Notes: generated by a model from the sequence alone, not told the origin. Positions 32,901 through 41,627 are shown, counted from the first letter of the stretch. The stretch is DNA of 64,000 nucleotides from Aquimarina muelleri DSM 19832 (GCF_000430665.1 NZ_AUML01000003.1:177648-241647); one strand, 5' to 3'. Numbers and translations are program-made.

Positions 32901-35900
32901 AACTCTTGATTTTTTGGCAATTCTCCAAAGAACAAATACTGCTCATCAAAAGAGGGTAATATCTTTTTTCCTTTGATATGAATAGTTTCTTGTATATCTG
33001 TAGACTTATTCTTTTGTTCTGAAATTATAGTTTTTGTTTCTGCCCCCTTAGAAGATACTTGTGTAACTCCAACGGTACTCTCCTGCATAGTTATATTTCC
33101 AAATTGCATTAGCAGTTTATTCTGTGATTCAAACTGCTGCATTAATAGTTGGTTTTGAGTAGCGAATTGTCCCACTAATACCTGTAGGGCATCATTACCA
33201 ATTTCTTTATTTACAGATACATTAATATTGTTATTTGTATTACCAGAACTATTTACTATTGAACTTTGATCTAGATTAGAATTTACTGTTGGATTAGATA
33301 TCATTTCGTCTTCCAAAACAGTTTCTTCTATGATATATTTAATAATAGAGGCTAGATTTGTTAAATCATCAAATAATCTTCGAATAGGCAACTCTACTTT
33401 ATACTCTTTTTTAATTTTGGTTACAATTTCAGATAAGACAAGAGAATCTGCTCCTAATTGTAATAACGGATCATGTAAAGAAATTTCATCTGCATTCATT
33501 TGCAATGATCCCGAAATAATTTCTTTTAAACGTTTTTCTATATCGTTAGAAATTTTACTTGTAGTAGTCATTTGTTGGTTTTCCTTTAGGATTTGATTAA
33601 CGTCTAGTTCTTTTTGTACAATACCATTTTCTTGAATCCAATGTCTTTTTCTTTGAAAAGCATAAGTTGGACATGATATCTTTTTTGCTGTTCTCCCTTT
33701 ATAAAAGGATTGCCAGTTTATATTCTTTCCTGCTTGATATACTGTGTTAATACATTTTAGTAGCTCTGAATCCTCACTTTTACCTCTTCTCATCGTAGCT
33801 CCCCATATAGCTTTAGTATCATCTAGTACACATTGTTTTCCTAAGGAGATTAATACAGGGTGGGGACCTATTTCTACATACACATTAACACCTCGTGTTT
33901 CTAATGTCTGCATTCCTTGTAAAAAATCTACGGGTGCACTAATATGTGTTACCCAATAATCTGCTGTTATAATCTCATCTCCTGCAAGTTTTCCTGAAAC
34001 ATTACTTATTAATTTCTTTGCTGGTTTTTTATAATTTATTGTTTCAGCTACTTTTTTGAATTCGGCGAGCATTGGTTTCATTAGTGGAGAGTGAAAAGCA
34101 TGAGAAACTTTTAGCTCTTTATACTGTATTCCTTTTATTGCTAAAGCTTCACATATAGCAAATACTGTTTCTTTATCTCCTGATATAATTGTTTGATTAG
34201 GGCTGTTGATTCCTGCAAGACTAACTTTTTCTTTATGTATTTCAATAAATTCTGATACTGCTGTTACCCCACATTGTAATGACGCCATTGTTCCTACTTC
34301 TGGCAATTCTTGCATTAAACGTCCTCTTGCAGCAATTAATTTTAATCCTTCTTCTAAAGAAAACACGCCTGCTATACATGCTGCTACCAATTCTCCAACA
34401 CTATGTCCTAGCAATACATCTGGTTCTATTCCCCAACTTTCCCATAATTTATAGAGTGCATATTCTAGAGAAAATAATATAGGTTGTGTATATAGTGTTT
34501 GGTTTAATAGTGCTCCTTTTTCATTTTCTGCATCTGCTAATAAAATTGATACAATATCTTCTTCTAAATAAGCTTTCAATATAGATGCACACTGGTGTAA
34601 TGTTTCTTTAAAAACAGGTTCACTTTGATAAAGAGATTTCCCCATATTTATATACTGAGAGCCTTGTCCTGTAAATAAAAATGCTGTTGATAGTGTAGCT
34701 ATATTTTTGGGTTTTTCTAATAGAAATTCTTCTTTATTATTAAGCTTTTCTTTAAGATCTTCTATGTCTTTAGAAAGGATTCCTATTCGATTTGAAAAAT
34801 GACTTCTGGTGACTGATAAACTGTATGCTAAATCTCTTAAAGATAACTCTGGATTGACTTCTATATATTTTGATAAATTCTCTATTTGAGAATTCAGTGC
34901 TTCTTTATTTTTTCCTGATAATGGTATCAATTCCAGAGAACGTGATATCCTATCCTCGCTAAAGTTTTCTTTTTTTATTGGAGCTTCTTCTAATATAATA
35001 TGCGCATTTGTTCCTCCAAACCCAAAAGAACTTACTCCTGCTTTTATGCTACTATTTTCTTTTTCTTTTAATTCTAAATGTTTGTCAGGAATCACTACAT
35101 TAAGTGTACCCCAATTAATATTAGTATTAGGGGTTTTATAATGCAATTGTTTTGGAATCTGGCGATATTTCAAACACAATATGGACTTAATAACCCCTGC
35201 TATTCCCGCTGCTGCTTCTAAATGTCCAATATTTGATTTAACAGATCCTACAATTAATGGATTGGTTTCGCTCTTTTGTTTTCGATATACATTATTAAGT
35301 GCATTAATCTCTATTGGATCTCCCAAAGGAGTACCTGTTCCATGAGCTTCTACATAAACTATTTCGTTGGGTTCAATATTTGCTGATTCTAAAGCTGTTT
35401 TAATAACATTTTCTTGTGCTAATCCGTTAGGAGCGGTTAACCCATTACTTCTACCATCTTGATTTACAGCAGATCCTTTTATAATTCCTTCTATTTTATC
35501 TCCATCTTCTATGGCTTTAGATAGTGATTTTAATAATACCAAACCACAGCCTTCGCTACGTACATATCCATTAGCAGAATCATCAAAAGTTTTGCATCTA
35601 CCATCTTTAGACATCATATTTGCTTGGGATAATGCAACTGTAACATCTGGAGACAGTAATAGATTTACTCCTCCTGCAATAGCCATAGTTGACTCGCCAT
35701 TTCGAATATCCTTAACAGCCATATGAATACTTGTTAAAGAAGCCGAACAAGCAGTATCTATTGATATACTTGGCCCTCGGAAATCATAGAAATAGGATAA
35801 CCTGTTTGAAGTCATGTTCAAAGCGAGACCTGCTCCTGAATAGACATCTTTTGCTGTATCTTTTATAATTGTACTATAGTCGACTTGCTCTACTCCTATA

Positions 35901-38368
35901 TAAACACCTGTTTTTGTACCTTTCAAGTCTGATGGGATATATCCTGCTCTCTCTATCAATTCATGACTTAACTCTAGTAAAATACGCTGTTGGGGATCCA
36001 TAAATTTTGCCTCTCTGGGTGAGATCTCAAAAAACGAAGCGTCAAACATATCTACATCGTCTATAAACCCTCCCCAACGGGTATTCATATTATATCCATC
36101 GGTAGTATCTTTGTAATATTTATCTATATCCCATCTGGTTATAGGCACTTCTGTTATTGCGTCTTTTCCTGATTTCAAATTTTCCCAGAATTCTTCAATG
36201 GTATTTGCTCCAGGAAACCTGCATGCCATACTGATTATGGCAATAGGTTCATTTTTAGATAAAACATCAGGCCTTATCTCATTTGAATCAGATATCTCGG
36301 GTATGTTTTTTAAATAATTAGCTAAGCTATTGATATCAGGATAACTGTAAATTAATACTGGAGATATTTCTTCTCCCATAAATTCTGACAACATTCCTGA
36401 CAAGCGAATTCCTTGTATTGAGGTAATACCTAACTCGGCAAAAGATTTATAAATACTTACCCTAGATATATCTATTTTTAATTCTTCACTAATTGTCTTT
36501 TGCAACCATTCTTTAAGTAAATCCGCAGAGTGATCTGTTGTTTTGGGTTCTTGTTTATTCTTAACGGATGATTTCTTTTTTTCTTTAATAACTTCTCCTG
36601 TTACCCATCGATCAATAACTCCACTTATAGTATCTGATTCGAATACTATTTTTGTAGCTACTCGTTTTATTTTTCCGCTTGATGTTTTAGGAACATTACC
36701 TGGACTCACTAAAACAATACTGTGTATTGCTAATTCATGCTCCTGAAAGACGGATTCATATATAGATTTTATTATTGCTCCAAAATCATAACTTCGTATA
36801 CTAGTTCTTTTGATTTCCTGTACCATTGCTAATTGCTCTTTTCCATCTACTGTTATAGAAAATATAGCACCTGCATTATTTTGTAAATCTGAATGAGAAC
36901 GTTGTACTGTTTGTTCAATATCTTGTGGAAAATGATTTACTCCATTAATGATCATCATTTCTTTTAGACGACCCGAAATATAAAGCTGTCCCTTATTTAA
37001 AAAACCCATATCTCCTGTTCTTAAATAAGGCCCTTTATTTTTATCTACTATGTTTTTATTATCTCGAATATATGCAGAAAATATTTCCTTAGATAGATCT
37101 TTCTTATTCCAATACCCTTTAGTAACACTAGGGCCACTAATCCATATTTCACCTATAGCATTTGCCTCGCAGGCTTGTTTTGTATCAGGGTTAACTATTA
37201 TAACATCTAAGTCTTCTAAAACAGGCCCGTTACCCACAAATTCTATTAGATCTGCTTCTGGAGTTTTTTCGTTAAAAAGGGCGATTTTACCAGAACTAAA
37301 ATTAGCTTTATCTAGCTTTAAAGTTTCAGGAACTTTTTTAAAAACACAAGAACTAACTATCAAAGTTGTTTCTGCCATTCCGTAGCACGGCGTTAGAGAA
37401 GTCCTTTGAAAACCCAAGTGTTCGAAACTATCTGCAAAATTACCCATAGTTTCTGTACGAATAGGCTCTGATCCATTGTAAGCAATAAGCCAACTACTTA
37501 GATCTATCCCAATAAGATCTTCCTTTTTAATTTGATTTACACATAGATCATAGGCAAAATTAGGACCACCACTTAATGTAGCTTTATATTTAGAAATTGT
37601 TTTTAGCCACTTAACAGGTTTTTGAACAAATGCTGTTGGTGGCATAATAATCATCTCAAAACCTACATAGAAAGATTGAAGAATGTTTCCTATAAGCCCC
37701 ATGTCATGATAAATTGGTAACCAGCTAACCCCTATAGTTTGTGAGGTATGATGATTACAATTTTGGATAAGCTTACTATTATGAATAATATTAGAATGGG
37801 TAACCATAACCCCTTTAGGATCGCCAGTAGAACCTGATGTATATTGAAGAAATGCTACATCTTCTTCATTAACCAAAGGAAATTTTTTATCTATATCTTC
37901 TTCTAAAACATTAGTTTTAAGCCATTCTACTTTTGCAAAAACCTCATTATTATCAAACCAACTATTACTCTTACTATAGATATCTTCTGTAGTCATGATT
38001 AGATTAGCATCACAATCAGAAACAATTTTCTCTAGTCTACCTATTCTTCGTTTTCCTTGAGGAGGAAAAGCGGGAACTGCAATAACACCTGCTAGCATAC
38101 AACCAAAAAAAGCATCTACAAAATCTAACCCTGAAGGGTATAATAATAAGACTCGATCCCCTGGATTTACATGAATCAAAATATGAGAAGCAATTCTTTT
38201 AGATCTATTATATAGTTCTAGATAAGTTCTTGAATCACTTTCTGCCTCTCCATCTAACAAAAAACGGTATAAAACCTTATTTGGAGATTGTGTTAAATGA
38301 TTTTCGAATACTTGTATTAATGTTTTTGCCTCCTGAGTATTCTTAAATATCTGATTTGTGTATGACAT
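26927..38368 (-). CDS. Hybrid PKS/NRPS starter synthetase: FAAL-ACP-KS-AT-ACP-aminotransferase-C-A-T-C
   Basis: This 3813-residue protein begins the lipopeptide line. Approximate domains are: fatty acyl-AMP ligase 1-590 (YTSGSTGDPKG); ACP about 615-700 (LGITS); ketosynthase about 710-1135 (DTACSAS, EAHGTG, NIGHLEA); acyltransferase about 1215-1510 (GHSVGE, with HAFH suggesting malonyl-CoA); ACP about 1570-1650 (LGADSL); class III PLP aminotransferase about 1800-2240 (DEIITGFR, lysine in YGKILGGG); condensation (HHIIADG); adenylation; carrier (GGDSL); and a complete second condensation domain (HHIITDG). No ketoreductase is present, so the beta-keto group would be transaminated to a beta-amino acyl chain, as in iturin/mycosubtilin synthesis. 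The A domain reads D-V-G-E-V-G-S-I-D, an ornithine code. Unlike the iturin system, where malonyl transfer is by a separate protein, the AT is in cis. No epimerase follows its carrier, and the terminal C domain opening is LCL-like. Confidence 0.97.
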   Translation of the reverse strand: MSYTNQIFKNTQEAKTLIQVFENHLTQSPNKVLYRFLLDGEAESDSRTYLELYNRSKRIASHILIHVNPGDRVLLLYPSGLDFVDAFFGCMLAGVIAVPAFPPQGKRRIGRLEKIVSDCDANLIMTTEDIYSKSNSWFDNNEVFAKVEWLKTNVLEEDIDKKFPLVNEEDVAFLQYTSGSTGDPKGVMVTHSNIIHNSKLIQNCNHHTSQTIGVSWLPIYHDMGLIGNILQSFYVGFEMIIMPPTAFVQKPVKWLKTISKYKATLSGGPNFAYDLCVNQIKKEDLIGIDLSSWLIAYNGSEPIRTETMGNFADSFEHLGFQRTSLTPCYGMAETTLIVSSCVFKKVPETLKLDKANFSSGKIALFNEKTPEADLIEFVGNGPVLEDLDVIIVNPDTKQACEANAIGEIWISGPSVTKGYWNKKDLSKEIFSAYIRDNKNIVDKNKGPYLRTGDMGFLNKGQLYISGRLKEMMIINGVNHFPQDIEQTVQRSHSDLQNNAGAIFSITVDGKEQLAMVQEIKRTSIRSYDFGAIIKSIYESVFQEHELAIHSIVLVSPGNVPKTSSGKIKRVATKIVFESDTISGVIDRWVTGEVIKEKKKSSVKNKQEPKTTDHSADLLKEWLQKTISEELKIDISRVSIYKSFAELGITSIQGIRLSGMLSEFMGEEISPVLIYSYPDINSLANYLKNIPEISDSNEIRPDVLSKNEPIAIISMACRFPGANTIEEFWENLKSGKDAITEVPITRWDIDKYYKDTTDGYNMNTRWGGFIDDVDMFDASFFEISPREAKFMDPQQRILLELSHELIERAGYIPSDLKGTKTGVYIGVEQVDYSTIIKDTAKDVYSGAGLALNMTSNRLSYFYDFRGPSISIDTACSASLTSIHMAVKDIRNGESTMAIAGGVNLLLSPDVTVALSQANMMSKDGRCKTFDDSANGYVRSEGCGLVLLKSLSKAIEDGDKIEGIIKGSAVNQDGRSNGLTAPNGLAQENVIKTALESANIEPNEIVYVEAHGTGTPLGDPIEINALNNVYRKQKSETNPLIVGSVKSNIGHLEAAAGIAGVIKSILCLKYRQIPKQLHYKTPNTNINWGTLNVVIPDKHLELKEKENSSIKAGVSSFGFGGTNAHIILEEAPIKKENFSEDRISRSLELIPLSGKNKEALNSQIENLSKYIEVNPELSLRDLAYSLSVTRSHFSNRIGILSKDIEDLKEKLNNKEEFLLEKPKNIATLSTAFLFTGQGSQYINMGKSLYQSEPVFKETLHQCASILKAYLEEDIVSILLADAENEKGALLNQTLYTQPILFSLEYALYKLWESWGIEPDVLLGHSVGELVAACIAGVFSLEEGLKLIAARGRLMQELPEVGTMASLQCGVTAVSEFIEIHKEKVSLAGINSPNQTIISGDKETVFAICEALAIKGIQYKELKVSHAFHSPLMKPMLAEFKKVAETINYKKPAKKLISNVSGKLAGDEIITADYWVTHISAPVDFLQGMQTLETRGVNVYVEIGPHPVLISLGKQCVLDDTKAIWGATMRRGKSEDSELLKCINTVYQAGKNINWQSFYKGRTAKKISCPTYAFQRKRHWIQENGIVQKELDVNQILKENQQMTTTSKISNDIEKRLKEIISGSLQMNADEISLHDPLLQLGADSLVLSEIVTKIKKEYKVELPIRRLFDDLTNLASIIKYIIEETVLEDEMISNPTVNSNLDQSSIVNSSGNTNNNINVSVNKEIGNDALQVLVGQFATQNQLLMQQFESQNKLLMQFGNITMQESTVGVTQVSSKGAETKTIISEQKNKSTDIQETIHIKGKKILPSFDEQYLFFGELPKNQELQLPDLIDNYTVKTQKSKSYAVDYRKVLADYRSSFRFKIATKEMIYPIVNDTASGSRFIDIDGNEYIDIVNGFGSCIFGHQPDDIIKAIEVQLHEGINIGPLPKLSGEVASLITEQTGMERVCFANTGTEAISFAMRFARNVTGKKKIVKFTGSYHGHSEIVLGANGEIENTIEPMTPGITKKMVEDLIVLDYNDEDLIQKIKNNASEIAGIIIEPVRSRYPGIQPKELLKELRRLTKELDIPLIFDEIITGFRIMPGGAQEYFGIKADMATYGKILGGGMPIGAVAGSSKYLDSVDGGIWYYGDESYPMENRTFVAGTFTRHPLAMAAAKAVLNKIKKIGHDGYLELNRKTKDLVDRLNNFFKQEALPVEMVCFGSLFSFKYKNDFELLLFHLLERGIYALPSNNYFLTFAHTDEDITRIYEAICESVYITHNSDRYVSSSITSLEDKNALQLEKGIVSSPVTLTQEKFNLLYQIDPQRSLAYMQSFGIQITGSMNVPVLEKAIQHIIQDHQILQSKISEDGKRLLFDPSMELVLKHIDISEEPKEKQEQKYKELVEENLNTTFSFSEGPLIRLFLVRFSDEDFTLFIVMHHIIADGWSCAIIIRELVHNYNTLMNGQPHVPSIKIQFSEYVKWYKRKQQTKAWKDHEEYLLNNFSGKTLYLNLPFETNVLKAGNTSGSQVIRIESGKVDLLKTWSREQGLTLFMTFLATFELVLFKLSKQKELVIGLPVGGRSMSDIDKTIGDFSHYIPLASSYDDKAVLSLYFVELKRRLFDAYEHQDYPFAHFVELLQRETSISNDNFINTIINFDVSIGELEMKDVSLNLQEYKPLYSDFDLILNVIEDNAELIISLDYRKSFISDAIALEFLDTYTTVLNQITSGSDPTLQQINLLSDKKITQQLVHFNETAVEYPKDKSILSLFKDQVHKTPDNIAVVYKEKTVTYTELDEQSNQLAHYLIKKGVTSKDLVAICMDRSLEMITGVLAILKAGGAYVSIDPDYPLDRIHHIIEDSKALFFVTTKSYKKLITNDKVTIIAIDTEASKIKKASKTVPDIVINLDQPVYVIYTSGSTGKPKGVVITHANLLNMAMCWKRKYQLDENLRLLQMASFSFDVFSGDLCRGLLSGGQLILCPSDTRLDPEALYKVIETSKVNFLEITPALAVPLMDYIYENSLDISWMKLLVLGSDVCSVFDFDTLNKRFGSSMRILNSYGTTESTIDSSYFELDNTEGFNDLIHVPIGKPLDNTSFYILDESQELVPIGVVGELYIGGEGLAKEYLNKPALTMSKFIAHPFNPKELVYKTGDLAHWLPDGNMVFVGRKDNQVKIRGYRIELGEIESVLSQEPIVKSCCVLAKEDSSGGKRLIAYVVTKDPLDKQALEEHLKSKLPEYMIPRLWVELNKMPLTPNGKIDKKGLPDPDFSKVFGKENSIPKNQTEEKLVEIWKEVLSFTEKQIVNAIPLDVSFFEIGGDSLRAGLIAAKIKKQFDVEIPIAMFFTNSSITSISNFIIHSKTSKSQEIQPVKPQDFYEVSAAQKRMFFVHMLEKESLAYNEFFALTIQGTLDVDRFQDALSKLIELQESLRTVFRLEKGIPVQVIKKEVVIPLKAEEIILSNDISVEEAEKVIQRKIHEFIHPFDLEKGPLLRVKLLQIQGNWEVVDRKLVKTTVSKSPICLFLIDMHHIITDGYSFNIFSKDILKLYNGEELPKLTIQYKDYAFWNNQLKESKTYQKQEKYWVSKFEQPVASLRLPYDFPTPENTTTKGLDYIFEIDEELTKEIKDFGNENKTTLFITLLSAYYILLQSQSLQEDIVIGFPVAGRPVSELHDIIGMYINMLALRNFPEEDKDFLKFLNEVRQSVIEALENQEYQFEDLVKNLGLHENSSNNPLFDAAFVLQSTNSESVVGDSFKAIQYQFPIGKSAFNLTLEAEEIGGKIECRFEYRTQCFKQETIKVFSENYINILKRLLKDPSKPISAIGTEKGKRLMAMSIDEESGSFNF

Positions 38369-39709
38369 TTTAAAAATTGTTTGTTCTTTAAGTGGATTCT
38401 ATTGTTGTTGTTAAACATTCTTTCGGATCAGTTAAAAAATGTCTAAATATTACTTCTATATAGTCTAAGAAGTAGATTTTAAAGAAATAAATAGTATAAT
38501 ATAGCTTGAATGACTTGCAGGATATTATCCTCTTGGTCATAAATAAAAGCAGAAATATTAAATCCTGAATAACCTAATATTCAAAGTAAAATTCTACTGA
38601 AAAATGAAAAATGAAATTTTTATTATAACATCATTATTATATCACTTTAATAAGTAGATGATGTTATAAGATATAGATGAAATAAATATTTTAAACTACC
38701 CTAAGTTTAGAATAAATGTAATAAATATCATGGCTATAATATTTTGGGTAATTGAACCAATATGCATGATATTTTCGAAATTTATACTTTATAATTTTAA
38801 TTGCTCTATTTGTTTAAGTTTATTTACTTTAAGCTCTTGATTGAAACTTAATACTTATACTGCAATGTTCTTTTTATAAAAATATTATTTGATTCTACTT
38901 CATAGTCTTTAATCTTATCTATCGTATTTTTATTACTCTATCTGTTTTTTGATTTTCCTTTTTGTAGTATAAACGTATACACACTAAATACTACTAATTA
39001 GTATCACTATTCTTGATATTATTATATTAAGTATATTGATTAAAAGTTACTTGATTATTGGAAAGGCTTCGCCATTTGACTCACAATTTTTTCTATTTTT
39101 CAAGAATTTCATGAATCAATATTATCTATAAAAAATAATGTTGAATAGTAGACTAATTAAGTAGAAAATCATTTCATTCAATTAGTCTTTTTACAAAAAA
39201 TAAGGAGTAAATAATCCTAATAAGCTATTAAGAATAAATCTTTCTCTCTTTACTCTAAATCTAAAAGTTTTTCCAAATATACAAATCTTAATAAATAGAA
39301 AAATTACGGTTAAACCATAAACATAAAAGTAACCATAATCAAATTACTGTTTATCAATATATTAAAAATATTTCAATGCTTGTTTCTAAAAACAATTAAC
39401 AAATAAATAACACTCGGCTAACCAAAAGGAATCTTTAAAAATTGTTTCTATATTAAATATAGTGGATCATCAAATTTAAATTACTTTAAATAACACATCT
39501 ATCCTCTTGAATTTACGTGGTAATATCTACAGAAAATTCAAGAATACACATTCTTAGCTACTAAGATTCTATCTCTTATTTAGCCGTCTCTCCATCATAA
39601 AAAAATGATTTAAATAAAGATGTTGGTGTTTCTGAACTTCCTATTGAATCTATCAATATTAAAGATAAATTTATCTTATTTGATAAGAAATTTAAAATAA
39701 GATAACCTA
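38369..39709. other. Gene-free AT-rich region upstream of the synthetase operon
   Basis: About 1.3 kb directly 5' of the starter synthetase. I find no convincing ORF on either strand, no RNA gene and no clear TAnnTTTG promoter close to the synthetase start. The promoter and leader of the operon should lie here. Confidence 0.6.
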
Positions 39710-39712
39710 TAA

Positions 39713-39873
39713 TACGATTTACGAATAAAAATCTCGCATATAATCGCATTCTTTTTCTACTATATTTTCTTCATAAAATGAAACAATAGCTATGACTATT
39801 CTTTAATTTGATTCATCAATCTAGCGAAAAACCTTTGCAATTATTTATACGCAATTCTCATCCGTAAATCGTA
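39713..39873 (+). mobile_element. 161-bp MITE, copy 1, with TAA target duplication
   Basis: The non-coding element starts with tacgatttacg and ends with the exact complement cgtaaatcgta, and the terminal similarity continues imperfectly further inward. It is flanked by the 3-bp direct repeat taa (39710-39712 and 39874-39876). Nearly identical copies lie at 42456-42616 and, inverted, at 58385-58545. A short length, terminal inverted repeats, target duplication and no coding capacity define it as a miniature inverted-repeat element. A TWA target fits the TNA preference known for the IS5/IS1031 group; that assignment is inference. Confidence 0.88.
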
Positions 39874-40497
39874 TAAGAATCGACACCTAAACTATAATAG
39901 ACAATAAACTATTTTATATGTCTTAAGAAGATTCTAAATTTATTGTGGATCAAATTTTGTTCTTTTATCTGAAGATAATAGTTTAAGGTTGGTATAAATA
40001 TTAAAAGCACTCTTTAGCTAAAGAGTGCTTTTAATATTTAGGGCAAAATTATGTACTCTCTTTAGTTCAAGATTCGGGGTCTTTTTACTAATGTCCTCAC
40101 ACTTAATTCGACCCTGATGTATTCCAAACTAATATTTTAAATCCATATCGTCATACGAGCTAAAATATTAGTTTTTTATCATACATCAAGTTTTTTATTA
40201 TATTGTAAATGTAATGTAAAAAAACTATTAAAACAAAAAAAATTACGATAAAAAACATATAAAATCGATGAAATACACAAAATATTCACTTTTCAGTTTA
40301 AATTGAAAACAAAAATTCAAAAAAAAGATTGTTTTTTGAGTTTTTACCCTACATTGATGAACTATTTTATTTTTTCATGTTTATCGTATTTTTATATTAA
40401 TTAAAAAACCTGAATCTATATAAAGAGATATGCTTAGAAATGGAAATAAAAATAAATGTCTTAGAAATAGATATAGACGTACTGTAGAAAAAAATTA
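39874..40497. repeat. 624-bp tandem repeat unit 1
   Basis: First of two head-to-tail units with only scattered differences. The unit begins taagaat, directly at the right edge of MITE copy 1. It holds the perfect palindrome at 39995-40040. A second hairpin has 14-nt arms aaactaatatttta / taaaatattagttt around a 21-nt loop (about 40127-40175), inside an outer TGATGTAT/ATACATCA stem. A T-run follows the hairpin. No ORF of useful length is present. Confidence 0.85.
39995..40040. repeat. Perfect 46-nt palindrome, terminator-like, unit 1
   Basis: The arms meet at tctttag|ctaaaga and are self-complementary over all 46 bases, with A-rich and T-rich edges (aaaagcactc...gagtgctttt). This is the form of a bidirectional intrinsic terminator, but no gene ends close to it. 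Confidence 0.8.
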
Positions 40498-41122
40498 TAA
40501 GAATCCACTCCTAAACTATAATAGACAATAAACCATTTTATATGTCTTAAAGAAAATTCTAAATTTATTGTGAATCAAAATTTGTTCTTTTATCTGAAGA
40601 TGATAGTTTAAGGTTGGTATAAATATTAAAAGCACTCTTTAGCTAAAGAGTGCTTTTAATATTTAGGGCAAAATTATGTACTCTCTTTAGTTCAAGATTC
40701 GGGGTCTTTTTACTAATGTCCTCACACTTAATTCGACCCTGATGTATTCCAAACTAATATTTTAAATCCATATCGTCATACGAGCTAAAATGTTAGTTTT
40801 TTATCATACATCAAGTTTTTTATTATGTTGTAAATGTAATGTAAAAAAACTATTAAAACAAAAAAAATTACGATAAAAAACATATAAAATAGATGAAATA
40901 CACAAAATACTCATTTTTCAGTTTAAATTGAAAATAAAAATTCAAAAAAAAGATTGTTTTTTAAGTTTTCACCCAACATTGATGAACTATTTTATTTTTT
41001 CATGTTTATCGTATTTTTATATTAATTAAAAAACCTGAATCTATATAAAGGGATATGCTTAGAAATGGAAATAAAAATAAATGTCTCAGAAATAAATATA
41101 GACGTACTGTAGAAAAAAATTA
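40498..41122. repeat. 625-bp tandem repeat unit 2
   Basis: Second unit, again starting taagaat; the same heptamer recurs at 41123 after its end. It differs from unit 1 by scattered substitutions and single-base indels. In the 14-nt-arm hairpin the right arm reads taaaatgttagttt, turning a U-A pair into a U-G wobble pair, so the stem is kept. The unit ends about 40 bases from the stop codon of the Lrp-type regulator gene. Confidence 0.85.
40620..40665. repeat. Perfect 46-nt palindrome, terminator-like, unit 2
   Basis: Base-for-base the same palindrome as at 39995-40040, unchanged although the surrounding repeat units have diverged. It could act as a distal terminator for the regulator gene transcribed toward it, but it is about 500 bases away. 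Confidence 0.8.
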
Positions 41123-41162
41123 TAAGAATGTGCTTACTTAAAATTTACCTCTATATTAGAGA

Positions 41163-41627
41163 TCAAATTTTGACACGATCTAATTGTGTATAATTTGTAA
41201 TTGGATTATTTTCTATAAGATTAGAAAGTATTATATGTGTTTTCACTTCTCCATAAGTGATTAACCTATCTATAAATTCTTGTAAATGTATTTGATCTTT
41301 TAAAACTACCTCCATTATTATGTTTTCATTACCTGTAATCCTATAACAATTTATAACTTCTTTAAACTCGGATACTTTAATCAAAAAAGGTTGTAAACGC
41401 CCCATAAATGCTCTTAGGGTTATCATTGCTTTTAATTGATATCCTGTTTTAGTATGAGATACCTCTGCTATATATCCTTTTAAAATACCATAGTCTTCTA
41501 ATTTTTTTATTCTTTCTGCTACTGCTGGAGAACTTAAGCCTACTTTTCTTCCTATTTCGGCATTAGATAATCTTGCATTTTTTTGTAAGCACTTTATAAT
41601 ATCCCAATTTTTAACATCTATTTTCAT
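41163..41627 (-). CDS. Lrp/AsnC family transcriptional regulator
   Basis: This 154-residue protein has an N-terminal winged helix-turn-helix (LSNAEIGRKVGLSSPAVAERI, about residues 20-40) and a C-terminal RAM/ligand-binding domain, the normal Lrp/AsnC layout and length. Such proteins sense amino acids and bind DNA as oligomers. It is the first gene upstream of the peptide-synthetase operon, on the same strand but 2.8 kb away. Control of the cluster is possible but not shown. The 231-bp gap to the divergent gene at 41859 would hold both promoters. Start ATG at 41627. Confidence 0.92.
   Translation of the reverse strand: MKIDVKNWDIIKCLQKNARLSNAEIGRKVGLSSPAVAERIKKLEDYGILKGYIAEVSHTKTGYQLKAMITLRAFMGRLQPFLIKVSEFKEVINCYRITGNENIIMEVVLKDQIHLQEFIDRLITYGEVKTHIILSNLIENNPITNYTQLDRVKI

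Noticed and set aside
2093..38000. Many plus-strand ORFs of 60-111 codons opposite the synthetase genes
   Set aside because: They are antisense shadows of long AT-rich NRPS/PKS genes, without start context or recognisable domains.
39874..41122. CRISPR-like repeat array
   Set aside because: Only two units of over 600 bp exist, with no short regular repeats or variable spacers and no cas genes.
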